Positions 43,837 to 52,317 of a stretch of 64,000 nucleotides of DNA are shown here, piece by piece (the stretch's first letter is position 1; each line of letters opens with the position of its first letter). Position numbers and translations under genes: made by a program. The DNA is taken from the NCBI RefSeq assembly GCF_000507245.1, contig NC_023035.1, positions 2,585,570 through 2,649,569 on the forward strand. The letters are read 5' to 3'. A model generated the notes under the pieces. The model ran no database searches. It was not told where the DNA came from and saw only the letters and a list, made by a program, of their open reading frames with translations. This stretch comes from Salinispira pacifica. Its GTDB lineage: Bacteria > Spirochaetota > Spirochaetia > DSM-27196 > Salinispiraceae.

Positions 43837-44634
43837 ATGAGCATATTAACCCGGCTTCAATACGGCGGACAGTGCGATCTGCCGGCGGTTCCCCACACCG
43901 ATGCACTTGAAATCTCTGAGGTAAGCTACCGCTACCCCAACTCCCAGAAGAAAGCTCTTGAAAATGTGACCCTGCATATCCAGCCGGGAGAACGGCTGGC
44001 ACTGGTGGGACCCAACGGCGCAGGAAAATCCACTCTGCTACAACTGATTCTGGGAATGAAAAAGGAACAGCAGGGTGCAATCAGGGTGTATGGAAACCCC
44101 GCCCATCACTGTCGTCACAGGGTTGCCATAGTACCCCAGCGTGCTTCCGTGGACTGGAATTTTCCCCTTACCGTCCGCCAGGTGGTAACCATGGGACGAT
44201 ATGTGCATCTGGGCTGGATGCGCCGGCCAGGCAACCGGGATAAAGAAAAGGTGGATGAAGCAATGGAGACCATGGGAATATCTGATCTCAGTTCCCGTCA
44301 GATATCCCAGCTCTCCGGAGGACAGCAGCAGCGGGTCATGCTTGCCCGCACCCTGGCCCACGATGCGGATCTCCTTCTTCTGGATGAACCCCTGAATCAC
44401 GTGGACATCAAAACCCAGGAACTCATATTCCACACCATTGAACGACTGAGCAAGGCGGGGAAAACCGCCATTGTGAGCACCCACGACCTGGGTGTGCTCA
44501 CCGTCCACTTCAACCGTGCGGTATTTCTTGACCGCAGGGTGATCGCCGACGGACCTGTGGATGAGGTAATTACGCCCCGAACCATAGCCAAAGCCTACGG
44601 CTTTGAATTTCACAAGGACTATCACAATGATTGA
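43837..44634 (+). CDS. Mn/Zn-type ABC transporter ATP-binding protein
   Basis: The 265-residue ATPase has Walker A GPNGAGKST at 58-66, the Q-loop VPQRASVDWNFPLTV, the ABC signature LSGGQQQR near 160 and Walker B LLLLDEPLNHVD. The PQR..VDW.FP.TV form is characteristic of the Zn/Mn (ZnuC/TroB/MntB) group. The gene overlaps its permease by 8 nt (ATGATTGA). No metal-binding periplasmic protein gene is nearby, so the cognate binding protein must lie elsewhere or be missing. Confidence 0.9.
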   Translation: MSILTRLQYGGQCDLPAVPHTDALEISEVSYRYPNSQKKALENVTLHIQPGERLALVGPNGAGKSTLLQLILGMKKEQQGAIRVYGNPAHHCRHRVAIVPQRASVDWNFPLTVRQVVTMGRYVHLGWMRRPGNRDKEKVDEAMETMGISDLSSRQISQLSGGQQQRVMLARTLAHDADLLLLDEPLNHVDIKTQELIFHTIERLSKAGKTAIVSTHDLGVLTVHFNRAVFLDRRVIADGPVDEVITPRTIAKAYGFEFHKDYHND

Positions 44635-45490
44635 ACTTATCATGGAACCTCTCCAATACGGATTTATTCTCCGAGGGCTGGCAGCCGGACTGCTGGCGGG
44701 AATTTCCTGTGCGCTGCTCAGCTCCTTCGTGGTGTGGAGGGGCATGGCGTTCATGGGAGATGCCATGGCCCATGCAATTCTGCCGGGAATTGTTGCCGCA
44801 TATGCCTGGGGATTCAGTCTGATACTGGGAGCCCTGGGGGCGGCGGTTGTAGCCGTTTTTGCCATCGGGATAATCAGCAGCCGCAGTTCACTGAAGGAAG
44901 ACAGCGCCATTGGAATTGTGTTTGCAGGTCTGTTCGCTTTGGGTATCCTGCTGCTCAGCAGAATTGCAAGCTATCAGGACCTCAGTCACATCCTGTTCGG
45001 AAACATTCTCGGCGTATCCAAAGCCGACCTTATTACCATGTCCCTGGTAGCCCTGGGGGTACTGGGGGTGCTGGCTAGCAGTTTCAAGGAACTTCTGGTG
45101 GCCTCCTTCGACCCCACCCATGCAGTTGCCATCGGCATCTCGCCTTCGCTGATCCGCTACCTTCTCCTTCTTCTCCTTGCTTTCACTACGGTAATTGCAA
45201 TTCAGTCGGTGGGAGTCGTTCTGGTTCTGGCCCTGCTGGTCACCCCCGGGGCAACCGCATCTGTTCTGACCAACAAACTCGGCAGAATGATGGGAATTTC
45301 GGTGCTTACCGCCATTGTATCTACCGGTCTGGGATTTTACGCTTCCTATTACTGGAACACCGCTTCCGGGCCTACAATTGTACTGGTTCTCATAGCTATA
45401 TTTTCTCTGGCGATGCTCATATCCTTTCTGCGCAGCACATTTTCCGGGTCCGGGAACAGCTCCGAACATACCGCAGAAGAAAGCAGCTAA
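44627..45490 (+). CDS. Mn/Zn-type ABC transporter permease
   Basis: The 287-residue permease is of the ABC-3 family (TroC/ZnuB/MntC-like): LLSSFVVWRGMAFMGDAMAHAILPGI, RSSLKEDSAIGIVFAGLFALGILLLS and LVVLALLVTPGATASVLTNKLGRM-type segments, with about nine membrane helices. Its ATG lies inside the end of the ATPase gene. It is probably the membrane half of a manganese or zinc importer. Metal specificity cannot be read from the sequence. Confidence 0.9.
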   Translation: MIELIMEPLQYGFILRGLAAGLLAGISCALLSSFVVWRGMAFMGDAMAHAILPGIVAAYAWGFSLILGALGAAVVAVFAIGIISSRSSLKEDSAIGIVFAGLFALGILLLSRIASYQDLSHILFGNILGVSKADLITMSLVALGVLGVLASSFKELLVASFDPTHAVAIGISPSLIRYLLLLLLAFTTVIAIQSVGVVLVLALLVTPGATASVLTNKLGRMMGISVLTAIVSTGLGFYASYYWNTASGPTIVLVLIAIFSLAMLISFLRSTFSGSGNSSEHTAEESS

Positions 45491-45610
45491 AAATACCGGG
45501 CATTATCCCGGAACACATGAAAGAACGGTACGGGGAAAATACCCGCCAAAGGAACAATTGCCCATGCTCACCGGGGGAGATCTTTCTTCAGCCTTGCCGG
45601 GAAATTTCCG

Positions 45611-45637
45611 TTTACATAGCGGGTGATTGGGCATAAT
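45611..45637 (+). promoter_or_regulatory. candidate promoter of serA with almost no leader
   Basis: TTTACA (45611-45616) and CATAAT (45632-45637) are 15 nt apart; the predicted transcript start is within a few bases of the serA ATG at 45646, and no Shine-Dalgarno is seen. Confidence 0.4.
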
Positions 45638-45645
45638 GTAAACAT

Positions 45646-46833
45646 ATGAAAATACTAATTGCCGATAAACTATCAGATAATGCCGTGAAGGCCCTTGAAA
45701 ACATGGGAGCCTCGGTGAGGCTTGAACCCGACGCTGCAGCCGGGGATCTCCCCCAACTCATGAACGATGCGGAGATACTCATCGTTCGATCCACAAAGGT
45801 GAACAAAGCCGCCATGGATGCGGCAAGCAGCCTGAGCCTCATCATCCGGGCCGGTGCAGGAGTGAACACCATTGACCTGGAATACGCGTCCGCACTTGGA
45901 ATCCATGTGGCCAACTGCCCCGGCAAAAATGCCGATGCCGTTGCAGAGCTCACAATAGGACATATGATCGCCCTGGACCGCAATATTGTGGACAACAGCA
46001 TTGATCTCCGCAATGGAGTATGGAACAAAAAGGGCTACAGCAAAGCCCGGGGGCTGAAAGGCCGAACCCTGGGAATTCTGGGTCTGGGCTCCATCGGAAC
46101 CAAGGTGGCCGCAGTTGCCCAGGTGATGGGAATGAATGTTCAGGCGTGGTCCCGGAGCCTTACCGAACAGAAGGCAAAGACCATGGGCCTGGGATTCTGC
46201 CCCACCCCCATGGATCTGGCACGGAGTTCGGATATCGTCAGCATTCATCTTGCAGCCAGTAATGACACCCGGCATCTCGTGGACCGCAGTTTTCTGGAAG
46301 CCATGAAAGAATCGGCGTTTCTGATCAATACATCCAGGGGTGAAATCGTGGACAGTGCGGCTCTTATGGAAATATGCAGCTCTAAATCTCTCAAAATAGC
46401 CCTGGATGTGTATGAAGATGAACCTGGGGCTTCGGAAAAAACGTTTCCACACACAGAACTTGCACAGCTTATTACCGGAACCCATCATATCGGCGCTTCC
46501 ACCCAACAGGCGGCTGACGCCATAGCCGATGAAGTGGTAAAGATTGTAGAAAGCTACCGCAGCTCTGGAAAACCCCTGCACCCTGTGAATGCCAGAGACA
46601 AGAGCACCGCCCAGTTCAATCTGGTGGTGCGCCACTTTAACAAGGTGGGCGTTCTGGCCGCGGTGCTTGATGCCCTGCGCAACGCCGATATCAATATAGA
46701 AGAGATGGAAAATTCCATTTTCTCCGGGGGCGAAGCCGCAGTGTGTACCCTGAAGCTGGATGACCGTCCCTCGGATGTGATTTTGAATGAAATATCTTCC
46801 ATGGATAATATCATCAAGGCTTCACTGAAATAA
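45646..46833 (+). CDS. serA: D-3-phosphoglycerate dehydrogenase
   Basis: First step of serine synthesis (3-phosphoglycerate to 3-phosphohydroxypyruvate). The 395-residue protein has a substrate half (RSTKVNKAAMDAA), the NAD loop GILGLGSIGTKVA, the catalytic NTSRGEIVD, DVYEDEP and GTHHIGAST region, and a C-terminal ACT-like domain (VGVLAAVLDALRNADINIEEMEN). It overlaps the class V aminotransferase gene by one base (TAATG). A phosphoserine aminotransferase of the classical SerC type is not next to it. Confidence 0.93.
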   Translation: MKILIADKLSDNAVKALENMGASVRLEPDAAAGDLPQLMNDAEILIVRSTKVNKAAMDAASSLSLIIRAGAGVNTIDLEYASALGIHVANCPGKNADAVAELTIGHMIALDRNIVDNSIDLRNGVWNKKGYSKARGLKGRTLGILGLGSIGTKVAAVAQVMGMNVQAWSRSLTEQKAKTMGLGFCPTPMDLARSSDIVSIHLAASNDTRHLVDRSFLEAMKESAFLINTSRGEIVDSAALMEICSSKSLKIALDVYEDEPGASEKTFPHTELAQLITGTHHIGASTQQAADAIADEVVKIVESYRSSGKPLHPVNARDKSTAQFNLVVRHFNKVGVLAAVLDALRNADINIEEMENSIFSGGEAAVCTLKLDDRPSDVILNEISSMDNIIKASLK

Positions 46834-48389
46834 TGAATCTGGAAGACTATTTTGCCCGATTCCGGAAAAAGACCATCGGATGGAATCATACAATCAACAC
46901 CCCCATGGGAACTCGGCCGCTGATTTACGCCGACTGGATTGCCAGCGGCAGACTATATGAGGATATTGAAGATACGATCAGGAATCAGATAGGTCCCATG
47001 GTTGCCAACACCCACAGCGAAGCCAGCGCAACCGGGAAGGCCATGACCCGGGCGTATCACCTTGCCGGAGATATCATCAAAAACCATGTGAACGCCGGCC
47101 CTGAAGATATTCTCATATCTGCAGGAAGCGGCATGACCGCAGTGGTGAATAAACTGCAGCGCATGCTTGGTCTCCGCCGCCCTCCACAGAGCAAGGAAGG
47201 CGTGGATTTCAGCCGGGGCCTGCCCAGAGTCAAACCTTCCAAGCGCTGCGATACGGTGGTATTTATCACTCACATGGAGCATCACTCCAACCACATCAGC
47301 TGGCTGGAAAGCTGTGCCGAAGTAGTGGTTCTGGAGCCGGATGACAGCCTGCAGGTAAACCCCGAAGAACTTGAGCGGAAGCTGAAAGAGTATGAAGATA
47401 CCGCCCTGAAGATCGGCAGTTTCAGCGCAGCAAGCAACGTGACCGGATTCATTCCTCCCTATCGTGAACTTGCCCGGATTATGCACCGCCACGGAGGATA
47501 CGCATTTGTGGATTTTGCCGCCTCGGCACCCTACGTGGAGATAGACATGCATCCGGAACATGATCAATGGGGATACCTGGACGGGATCTTTTTCTCACCC
47601 CACAAGTTTCTTGGAGGGCCCGGCAGTTCAGGTGTGCTGGTTTTTAACCGAAAGCTGTATCACAACCGGATACCTGATAATCCCGGGGGGGGAACGGTAA
47701 ACTGGACCAATCGCTGGGGAGAACGAAGCTATGTTACAGATATTGAAGCCCGGGAGGACGGAGGTACGCCCCCCTTTCTCCAGACCATGCGCACTGCCCT
47801 GGCAATCAGACTGAAGGAGCAGATGGGGGTGAAAAACATCGCAGCCAGGGAGAAGGAGCTTCTCCAACAGGCGGTGGAGGGGCTGTCCCGGGTTCCGGGG
47901 CTTCAGTTCCTGGGGGCCGACGGAGAATTTCCCCGGAATGAGCAACTGGCCGTTCTCTCGTTTTTTATCAGAGATATTCATCACAATCTCATTGTCGCCC
48001 TGCTGAATGACCGCTTCGGCATTCAGGTGCGGGGCGGCTGTTCATGTGCAGGCACATACGGCCACTGGCTGCTTCATGTCAGCAGGGAGGACTCTCTGCG
48101 GATCACCCGGGAAATAGAACGGGGGGATCTCAGCGAAAAACCCGGATGGGTGAGAATCAGCCTTCATCCCTCTATGAGCAATGGTGAGCTGGATGCAATC
48201 ATTCACGGGGTGCATCAGATCGCCTCAAAAGCAGGTGAATGGGAAAAGGATTACCGCTTCAACCCCAAAAGCGGCGAGTTTGACTATGTACCCCGGGAAA
48301 ACGTCAATTCCCCGTCCGGGGGAGGGGCTGAAAATGCGGGGGATTATGATTCATCCGGCAGCAATGAATCCTCGTGGTTTGACCTCTGA
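46833..48389 (+). CDS. class V aminotransferase (cysteine desulfurase-like fold)
   Basis: The 518-residue PLP enzyme has the fold type I class V pattern: a nucleotide-like N-terminus (YADWIASGRLYEDIEDTIRNQI), VVFITHMEHHSNHISWLE, GGYAFVDFAASAPYVEIDM, and the Schiff-base lysine in FFSPHKFLGGPGSSGVLVF. A CSCAGTYGH segment near residue 395 sits where desulfurases carry the catalytic Cys. It is translationally coupled to serA, so a phosphohydroxypyruvate aminotransferase (SerC-like) role is an attractive alternative to Cys/selenocysteine chemistry. The sequence alone cannot decide. Confidence 0.8.
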   Translation: MNLEDYFARFRKKTIGWNHTINTPMGTRPLIYADWIASGRLYEDIEDTIRNQIGPMVANTHSEASATGKAMTRAYHLAGDIIKNHVNAGPEDILISAGSGMTAVVNKLQRMLGLRRPPQSKEGVDFSRGLPRVKPSKRCDTVVFITHMEHHSNHISWLESCAEVVVLEPDDSLQVNPEELERKLKEYEDTALKIGSFSAASNVTGFIPPYRELARIMHRHGGYAFVDFAASAPYVEIDMHPEHDQWGYLDGIFFSPHKFLGGPGSSGVLVFNRKLYHNRIPDNPGGGTVNWTNRWGERSYVTDIEAREDGGTPPFLQTMRTALAIRLKEQMGVKNIAAREKELLQQAVEGLSRVPGLQFLGADGEFPRNEQLAVLSFFIRDIHHNLIVALLNDRFGIQVRGGCSCAGTYGHWLLHVSREDSLRITREIERGDLSEKPGWVRISLHPSMSNGELDAIIHGVHQIASKAGEWEKDYRFNPKSGEFDYVPRENVNSPSGGGAENAGDYDSSGSNESSWFDL

Positions 48390-48549
48390 TTCCACCCGAT
48401 GAAACTCATGTTTCAGTGAACCGATGAATTAGCGCCCTGGAGAAAAACAGGGCAATAAAACCCTCATGAAGGACCCTGCAACCCGTTTTGCAGGCTCATG
48501 CACCCGCTATCCGGTTTTATACCATCCCGACGGGCTATCCCGGAGGAGG

Positions 48550-49089
48550 CTATCCCGGAGGGGCAAGAACCCCCAGCCTTGAGGCGGACCACCATTCAAA
48601 GAGTCTGAGCATGATTGAGTACAGTCCGCTCCAGAGCACCAGGGCGATCACTGCCTGGAGCATCAGTGCGGGAAACGGCCGGATCTTCCGGGTCTTGGGA
48701 GCTTCACTCCCTTGGGTGTTCAGGGTCTCACCGGAGCGCAGGGCATCCTTCCAGGCGTTTTTCCGACGCCTACCCAGAGGAAGCAGATACAGCAGGGCAA
48801 GAACCAGCCCTATAATCGTACCCGGGAAGCCGCCGGGGGCGTAGAGCAGCATAATAGGCGTGCTGACAACCTGTCTGAACTGGAATATCAGGGGCGCAAG
48901 CTTCCAGCCCAGCAAAAAGATCATCAGCGCATTACCCATCAGGCCCAGCAGCGCCGTGCTGCTGCGAATATGAAGAAGCCGTTCCAGGGTATCAATTTTG
49001 CCGGCGGTCTCGAGAAGGGAAAAGGAGAGCACGCCGGAAAGTACCAGAAGAATTATCTGTTCCAGGGAATTGACGAAAAAATGGATCAT
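48550..49089 (-). CDS. hypothetical four-helix membrane protein
   Basis: The 179-residue product from ATG 49089 (MIHFFVNSLEQIILLVLSGVLSFS) has four hydrophobic segments (about 10-30, 45-68, 75-102, and 145-168), separated by a Lys/Arg-rich loop near 107-135. No family recognised; the arrangement is vaguely like small TlpA/DoxX-type membrane proteins. No clear Shine-Dalgarno is present. The divergent neighbour avtA starts about 90 nt away. Longer upstream frames (to 49587) overlap avtA and are not supported. Confidence 0.6.
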   Translation of the reverse strand: MIHFFVNSLEQIILLVLSGVLSFSLLETAGKIDTLERLLHIRSSTALLGLMGNALMIFLLGWKLAPLIFQFRQVVSTPIMLLYAPGGFPGTIIGLVLALLYLLPLGRRRKNAWKDALRSGETLNTQGSEAPKTRKIRPFPALMLQAVIALVLWSGLYSIMLRLFEWWSASRLGVLAPPG

Positions 49090-49176
49090 GGGAGTAATAT
49101 TAACAATTTTGAATATAAAGTAAAGAGCGAGGGGCTCAGCTTGCCCCCCGTCGGCAACACTGATAGAGTGTGAAGC

Positions 49177-50517
49177 ATGATGAACTGGTCGGAATTCGGA
49201 AAAAAACTCACCTCCCGCAGCGGTATCCTGGAACTCATGGATGATCTGGGCAAGGCCATGCAGTCCAGCGGTGAAAAGTACATGCTGGGCGGGGGCAATC
49301 CCGGGAACATCCCTGAGATGAACCGGGTCTGGCGCAGAAGAATGCAGGAAATTCTTGCCAACGGCGATGAATTTGAACGGGGACTGGGCAACTACGACAC
49401 CCCCCAGGGCAAAGGCAGCTATCTGAATAATATCGCAGATATGCTCCGGGGAGAGTACGGCTGGGATCTCGGCCCTGAGAATATTGCCGTCACAAACGGA
49501 AGCCAGTCCGCCTTTTTCATGCTGTTCAATCTGCTCTCCGGTGAACTTGACAGCAGCAGGGGCGAAGGTGCGGGAACCATCCCCCACAGCCGCAGCGCCG
49601 GAGAACCCGCAGATGCCGCCGCTTCACCGCCCGGCGGACGGGCTACCCGTCAGATTCTTCTTCCCCTCATGCCCGAATACATCGGCTATGCCGATCAGGG
49701 TATCGGCCATGAACACTTCCGGGCCTACAAGCCGGAAATTGAAATAATAGACGATAATTATTTCAAATATCATGTGGATTTCGACAGCGTTGTTCTGGGG
49801 CCCAACGATGCGGCGGTTTGCGTATCCCGTCCCACCAATCCCACGGGAAATGTATTAAGCGATGAAGAGGTGAACCGGCTGGATCAGCTGGCCAGGGATC
49901 ATGATGTTCCTCTGCTTCTGGATAACGCATACGGTACGCCGTTTCCCAACATGATTTTCACCGACGCCCGGCCCATCTGGAATGAGAATATCGTTCTGGG
50001 TATGAGTCTCTCCAAAATCGGGCTGCCTTCCACCCGCACAGGAATAATCATTGCCCGGGAGGAGATCGTTCAGGCAATATCTGCGGTCAACGCCATCATG
50101 AGCCTGGCGAATAATACTCTGGGTCAGATGATCACCGGTCCGCTCATAGAATCCGGGGAGATCCTGAAGCTGAGCAACGAAGTGGTACGCCCCTTCTACC
50201 GGGATAAATCCATGAGAGCCCAGGAAGCTGTACTGAGACACATGAAGGGGCTGCCCTGCCGTATTCACCTGAGTGAGGGTGCGCTCTTTCTCTGGCTCTG
50301 GTTTGATCATCCTGATATTGATACTGCAGTCCTCTATGAGAGACTGAAAGCCCGGCAGGTAATAATCGTACCGGGCAAATACTTCTTTTACGGAATCGAC
50401 GAAGAGTGGGAGCACAGGAATCAATGTATCAGAATCAATTTTGCCCAGAGCGATGATGTTGTGGATGAAGGGATACGGAGGATCGCCGAAGAGGTTCGGG
50501 AGATGATCGATGCCTGA
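49177..50517 (+). CDS. avtA: valine--pyruvate aminotransferase-like enzyme (AvtA)
   Basis: The 446-residue PLP enzyme matches AvtA: N-terminal LMDDLGKAMQSSGEKYMLGGGNPGNIPEM, NYDTPQGKGSYLNNIADMLR, VTNGSQSAFFMLFNLLSG, the YIGYADQG motif, CVSRPTNPTGNVLSDEEV, and the Schiff-base lysine in GMSLSKIGLPSTRTGIII. It transfers an amino group between valine and pyruvate (alanine). A Ser/Ala/Pro-rich insert near residues 125-150 is not conserved. The start uses the first of two ATGs; Shine-Dalgarno is weak. Confidence 0.9.
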   Translation: MMNWSEFGKKLTSRSGILELMDDLGKAMQSSGEKYMLGGGNPGNIPEMNRVWRRRMQEILANGDEFERGLGNYDTPQGKGSYLNNIADMLRGEYGWDLGPENIAVTNGSQSAFFMLFNLLSGELDSSRGEGAGTIPHSRSAGEPADAAASPPGGRATRQILLPLMPEYIGYADQGIGHEHFRAYKPEIEIIDDNYFKYHVDFDSVVLGPNDAAVCVSRPTNPTGNVLSDEEVNRLDQLARDHDVPLLLDNAYGTPFPNMIFTDARPIWNENIVLGMSLSKIGLPSTRTGIIIAREEIVQAISAVNAIMSLANNTLGQMITGPLIESGEILKLSNEVVRPFYRDKSMRAQEAVLRHMKGLPCRIHLSEGALFLWLWFDHPDIDTAVLYERLKARQVIIVPGKYFFYGIDEEWEHRNQCIRINFAQSDDVVDEGIRRIAEEVREMIDA

Positions 50518-50647
50518 AAAGCCCGGGTGAATACTGGGTTCAACCTGCGGAACCATCGGCCGAGCGAATTTCCCGGATCAATTCCCCCGGCTCCCTTTCC
50601 CGATTAACTTCCCGGATTAAGCTCCGGGAGGTAGTTGCCGGATTCGT

Positions 50648-50941
50648 TCAGTCCGGCAGGCGGATGCTGCGCTTCCCGGGATCCCGTGCAGGCCGGTAGA
50701 TAGTGAGTATGTTTCCGATTATGCTCACACTCTCGGCGTTCAGGCTGTTGCAGAGTTCGTCTGCTATTTCCCGTTTGGCTTCTTTATAATCCTGAAATTT
50801 CACTTTTATAAGCTCATGGGACTCAATCGCTTCTTCTGCCGCTTTCAGCACCTGTTCGTTTAAACCGTTTTGACCGATCATCACCACCGGTTTCAGACTA
50901 TGCGCAGCCTTCTTCAGGAAATTTCTTTGTGCATTATTCAA
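50648..50941 (-). CDS. yhbY: YhbY-family CRM-domain RNA-binding protein
   Basis: The product has the CRM/YhbY fold: NNAQRNFLKKAAHSLKPVVMIGQNGLNEQVLKAAEEAIESHELIKVKF and a final ESVSIIGNILTIYRPARD. YhbY associates with the large ribosomal subunit precursor. The frame extends to a GTG at 50968, but TTG at 50941 has an AAGGA ten bases upstream and gives the usual N-terminus. Converges on avtA. Confidence 0.9.
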   Translation of the reverse strand: MNNAQRNFLKKAAHSLKPVVMIGQNGLNEQVLKAAEEAIESHELIKVKFQDYKEAKREIADELCNSLNAESVSIIGNILTIYRPARDPGKRSIRLPD

Positions 50942-51068
50942 TTCATTCCATCCTTTATGCCGCCGCACTATACTGATATTATGGTACTTCGTCTATACCG
51001 GGAGCTGCCCGGCGACACATTCACAAAACAGAGGCCGGCTCATCCCAATTGAATACGGGAGAACAAAC

Positions 51069-52181
51069 ATGCTTGAACTTGAATCACCCTTCGACCTTCT
51101 CCAATCCAGATCCATGGCGGTGCCCGACAGGGAACATGCGGGAGCATTGGAGGAAATCAGACTGGCTCACTCCCCCATCCCCCGTCCGGGACATGCTTTG
51201 GTGAAAATTCACCGGGCAGGTGTGGCATTTGGTGATATTATCAGATCCACCGATTCTATCCTCAGAATCAGGGAATTCCCATGGACACCGGGCTACGATA
51301 TTTCCGGTGAAATTATCAGTTTCACTCCCGCGGATCATGATGACCGGTTCCCGAAGGAATTCCGCACTACTCTTGAAAAGACCCTGAAGCCGGGAACCCC
51401 GGTGGCCGCCTTCTGCACAGAGGGAGGGTACTCCCAATATGTTGAACTGCCGCTTGAACTTCTGGTGCCGATCCCCGGTGATCTCAGCTACGACGACTCC
51501 TGTGCTTTGGTGCTGAACTACCTTACCGCCTGGCAGATGATGTTCAGAGTGGCGAAACTCCCCCGGCTGCAGCTTGAAGGCAGGCAGCAGCCTGCAGTAT
51601 TTGTACAGTCGGCTGCAGGCGGTGTGGGTACGGCAGTTCTGCAGTTGGCCCAGGCCTTCAATATTCGGGCATACGGAACCGCATCTCCGGAAAAACACGA
51701 TCTTGTGCACAAACTTGGTGGAATTCCCCTGGATTACCGGGATAAGGATCTTGTATCCCGAATACTTCAGGAAGAGCCGGGCGGATTGGATGCGGTCTTT
51801 GAAACCCGGGGATTTGACAGTGCAGTAACAAGCCGGAAGCTGTTGAAACCCAAGGGGAGGATCGTGCTCTTCGGATTTCTTGAGCACCATTCCAACATGG
51901 ACATATACCGAAGACTTCGCTTCGTCCTCAAGGGGGCGAGATTCTTCCTCCCCCTACAAAATGGCCGTTCGTCCCTCTACCTGATAAATCCCGGAAGGAA
52001 TATTGTTCATTATCGGGAAGATCTGGAACGCCTGCTTCACCTGGGAAATGACGGCATTCTGCAGCCGGTAATATCCGCCGTATTACCCCTTGAGGATGCG
52101 GAAGAGGGCTGGAATCTGATGAAGGAACGAAAAAGCCGGGGAAAAATTCTTCTGGATCCGTTTTACTCTGAAAATTCCTGA
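51069..52181 (+). CDS. medium-chain alcohol dehydrogenase/quinone oxidoreductase-like protein
   Basis: The 370-residue protein has the MDR layout: ARFCAL-type GroES domain (HRAGVAFGDIIRSTDSILRIREFPWTPGYDISGEII) and a Rossmann domain (FVQSAAGGVGTAVLQLAQAFNIRAYGTAS). It lacks the structural zinc Cys cluster, which suggests quinone oxidoreductase/enoyl reductase rather than zinc alcohol dehydrogenase. Substrate unknown. It precedes the acyl-CoA synthetase gene on the same strand and may act on acyl chains (inference). Confidence 0.85.
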   Translation: MLELESPFDLLQSRSMAVPDREHAGALEEIRLAHSPIPRPGHALVKIHRAGVAFGDIIRSTDSILRIREFPWTPGYDISGEIISFTPADHDDRFPKEFRTTLEKTLKPGTPVAAFCTEGGYSQYVELPLELLVPIPGDLSYDDSCALVLNYLTAWQMMFRVAKLPRLQLEGRQQPAVFVQSAAGGVGTAVLQLAQAFNIRAYGTASPEKHDLVHKLGGIPLDYRDKDLVSRILQEEPGGLDAVFETRGFDSAVTSRKLLKPKGRIVLFGFLEHHSNMDIYRRLRFVLKGARFFLPLQNGRSSLYLINPGRNIVHYREDLERLLHLGNDGILQPVISAVLPLEDAEEGWNLMKERKSRGKILLDPFYSENS

Positions 52182-52226
52182 ACGCCCTTCAATTATTATT
52201 TGTCCCAAACCTGACTTTCATGATAT

Positions 52227-52232
52227 TATAAT
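52227..52232 (+). promoter_or_regulatory. -10 element of a possible fadD promoter
   Basis: A consensus TATAAT lies 85 nt before the acyl-CoA synthetase ATG. A good -35 element at standard distance is not obvious (TTGTCC is 21 nt away). Confidence 0.35.
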
Positions 52233-52240
52233 AGATATAT

Positions 52241-52283
52241 GCAGGTCACCTTCTGAATTCTTCCTATATTTGAAGGTGCCTGC
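52241..52283 (+). other. long hairpin at the predicted 5' end of the acyl-CoA synthetase message
   Basis: GCAGG-T-CACCTTC pairs with GAAGGTG-CCTGC, 12 bp with a single bulged T, around an 18-base loop. It begins about nine nt after the TATAAT element, so it could cap the transcript 5' end or be a protein-binding site. Confidence 0.65.
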
Positions 52284-52317
52284 TGCAGCATAAATCTAAT
52301 ACGTGGTGGTGTGTTTC

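Noticed and set aside
48519-48560. Repeated GGCTATCCCGGAGG as a possible element
   Set aside because: Two short imperfect copies only; no symmetry or gene association beyond chance.
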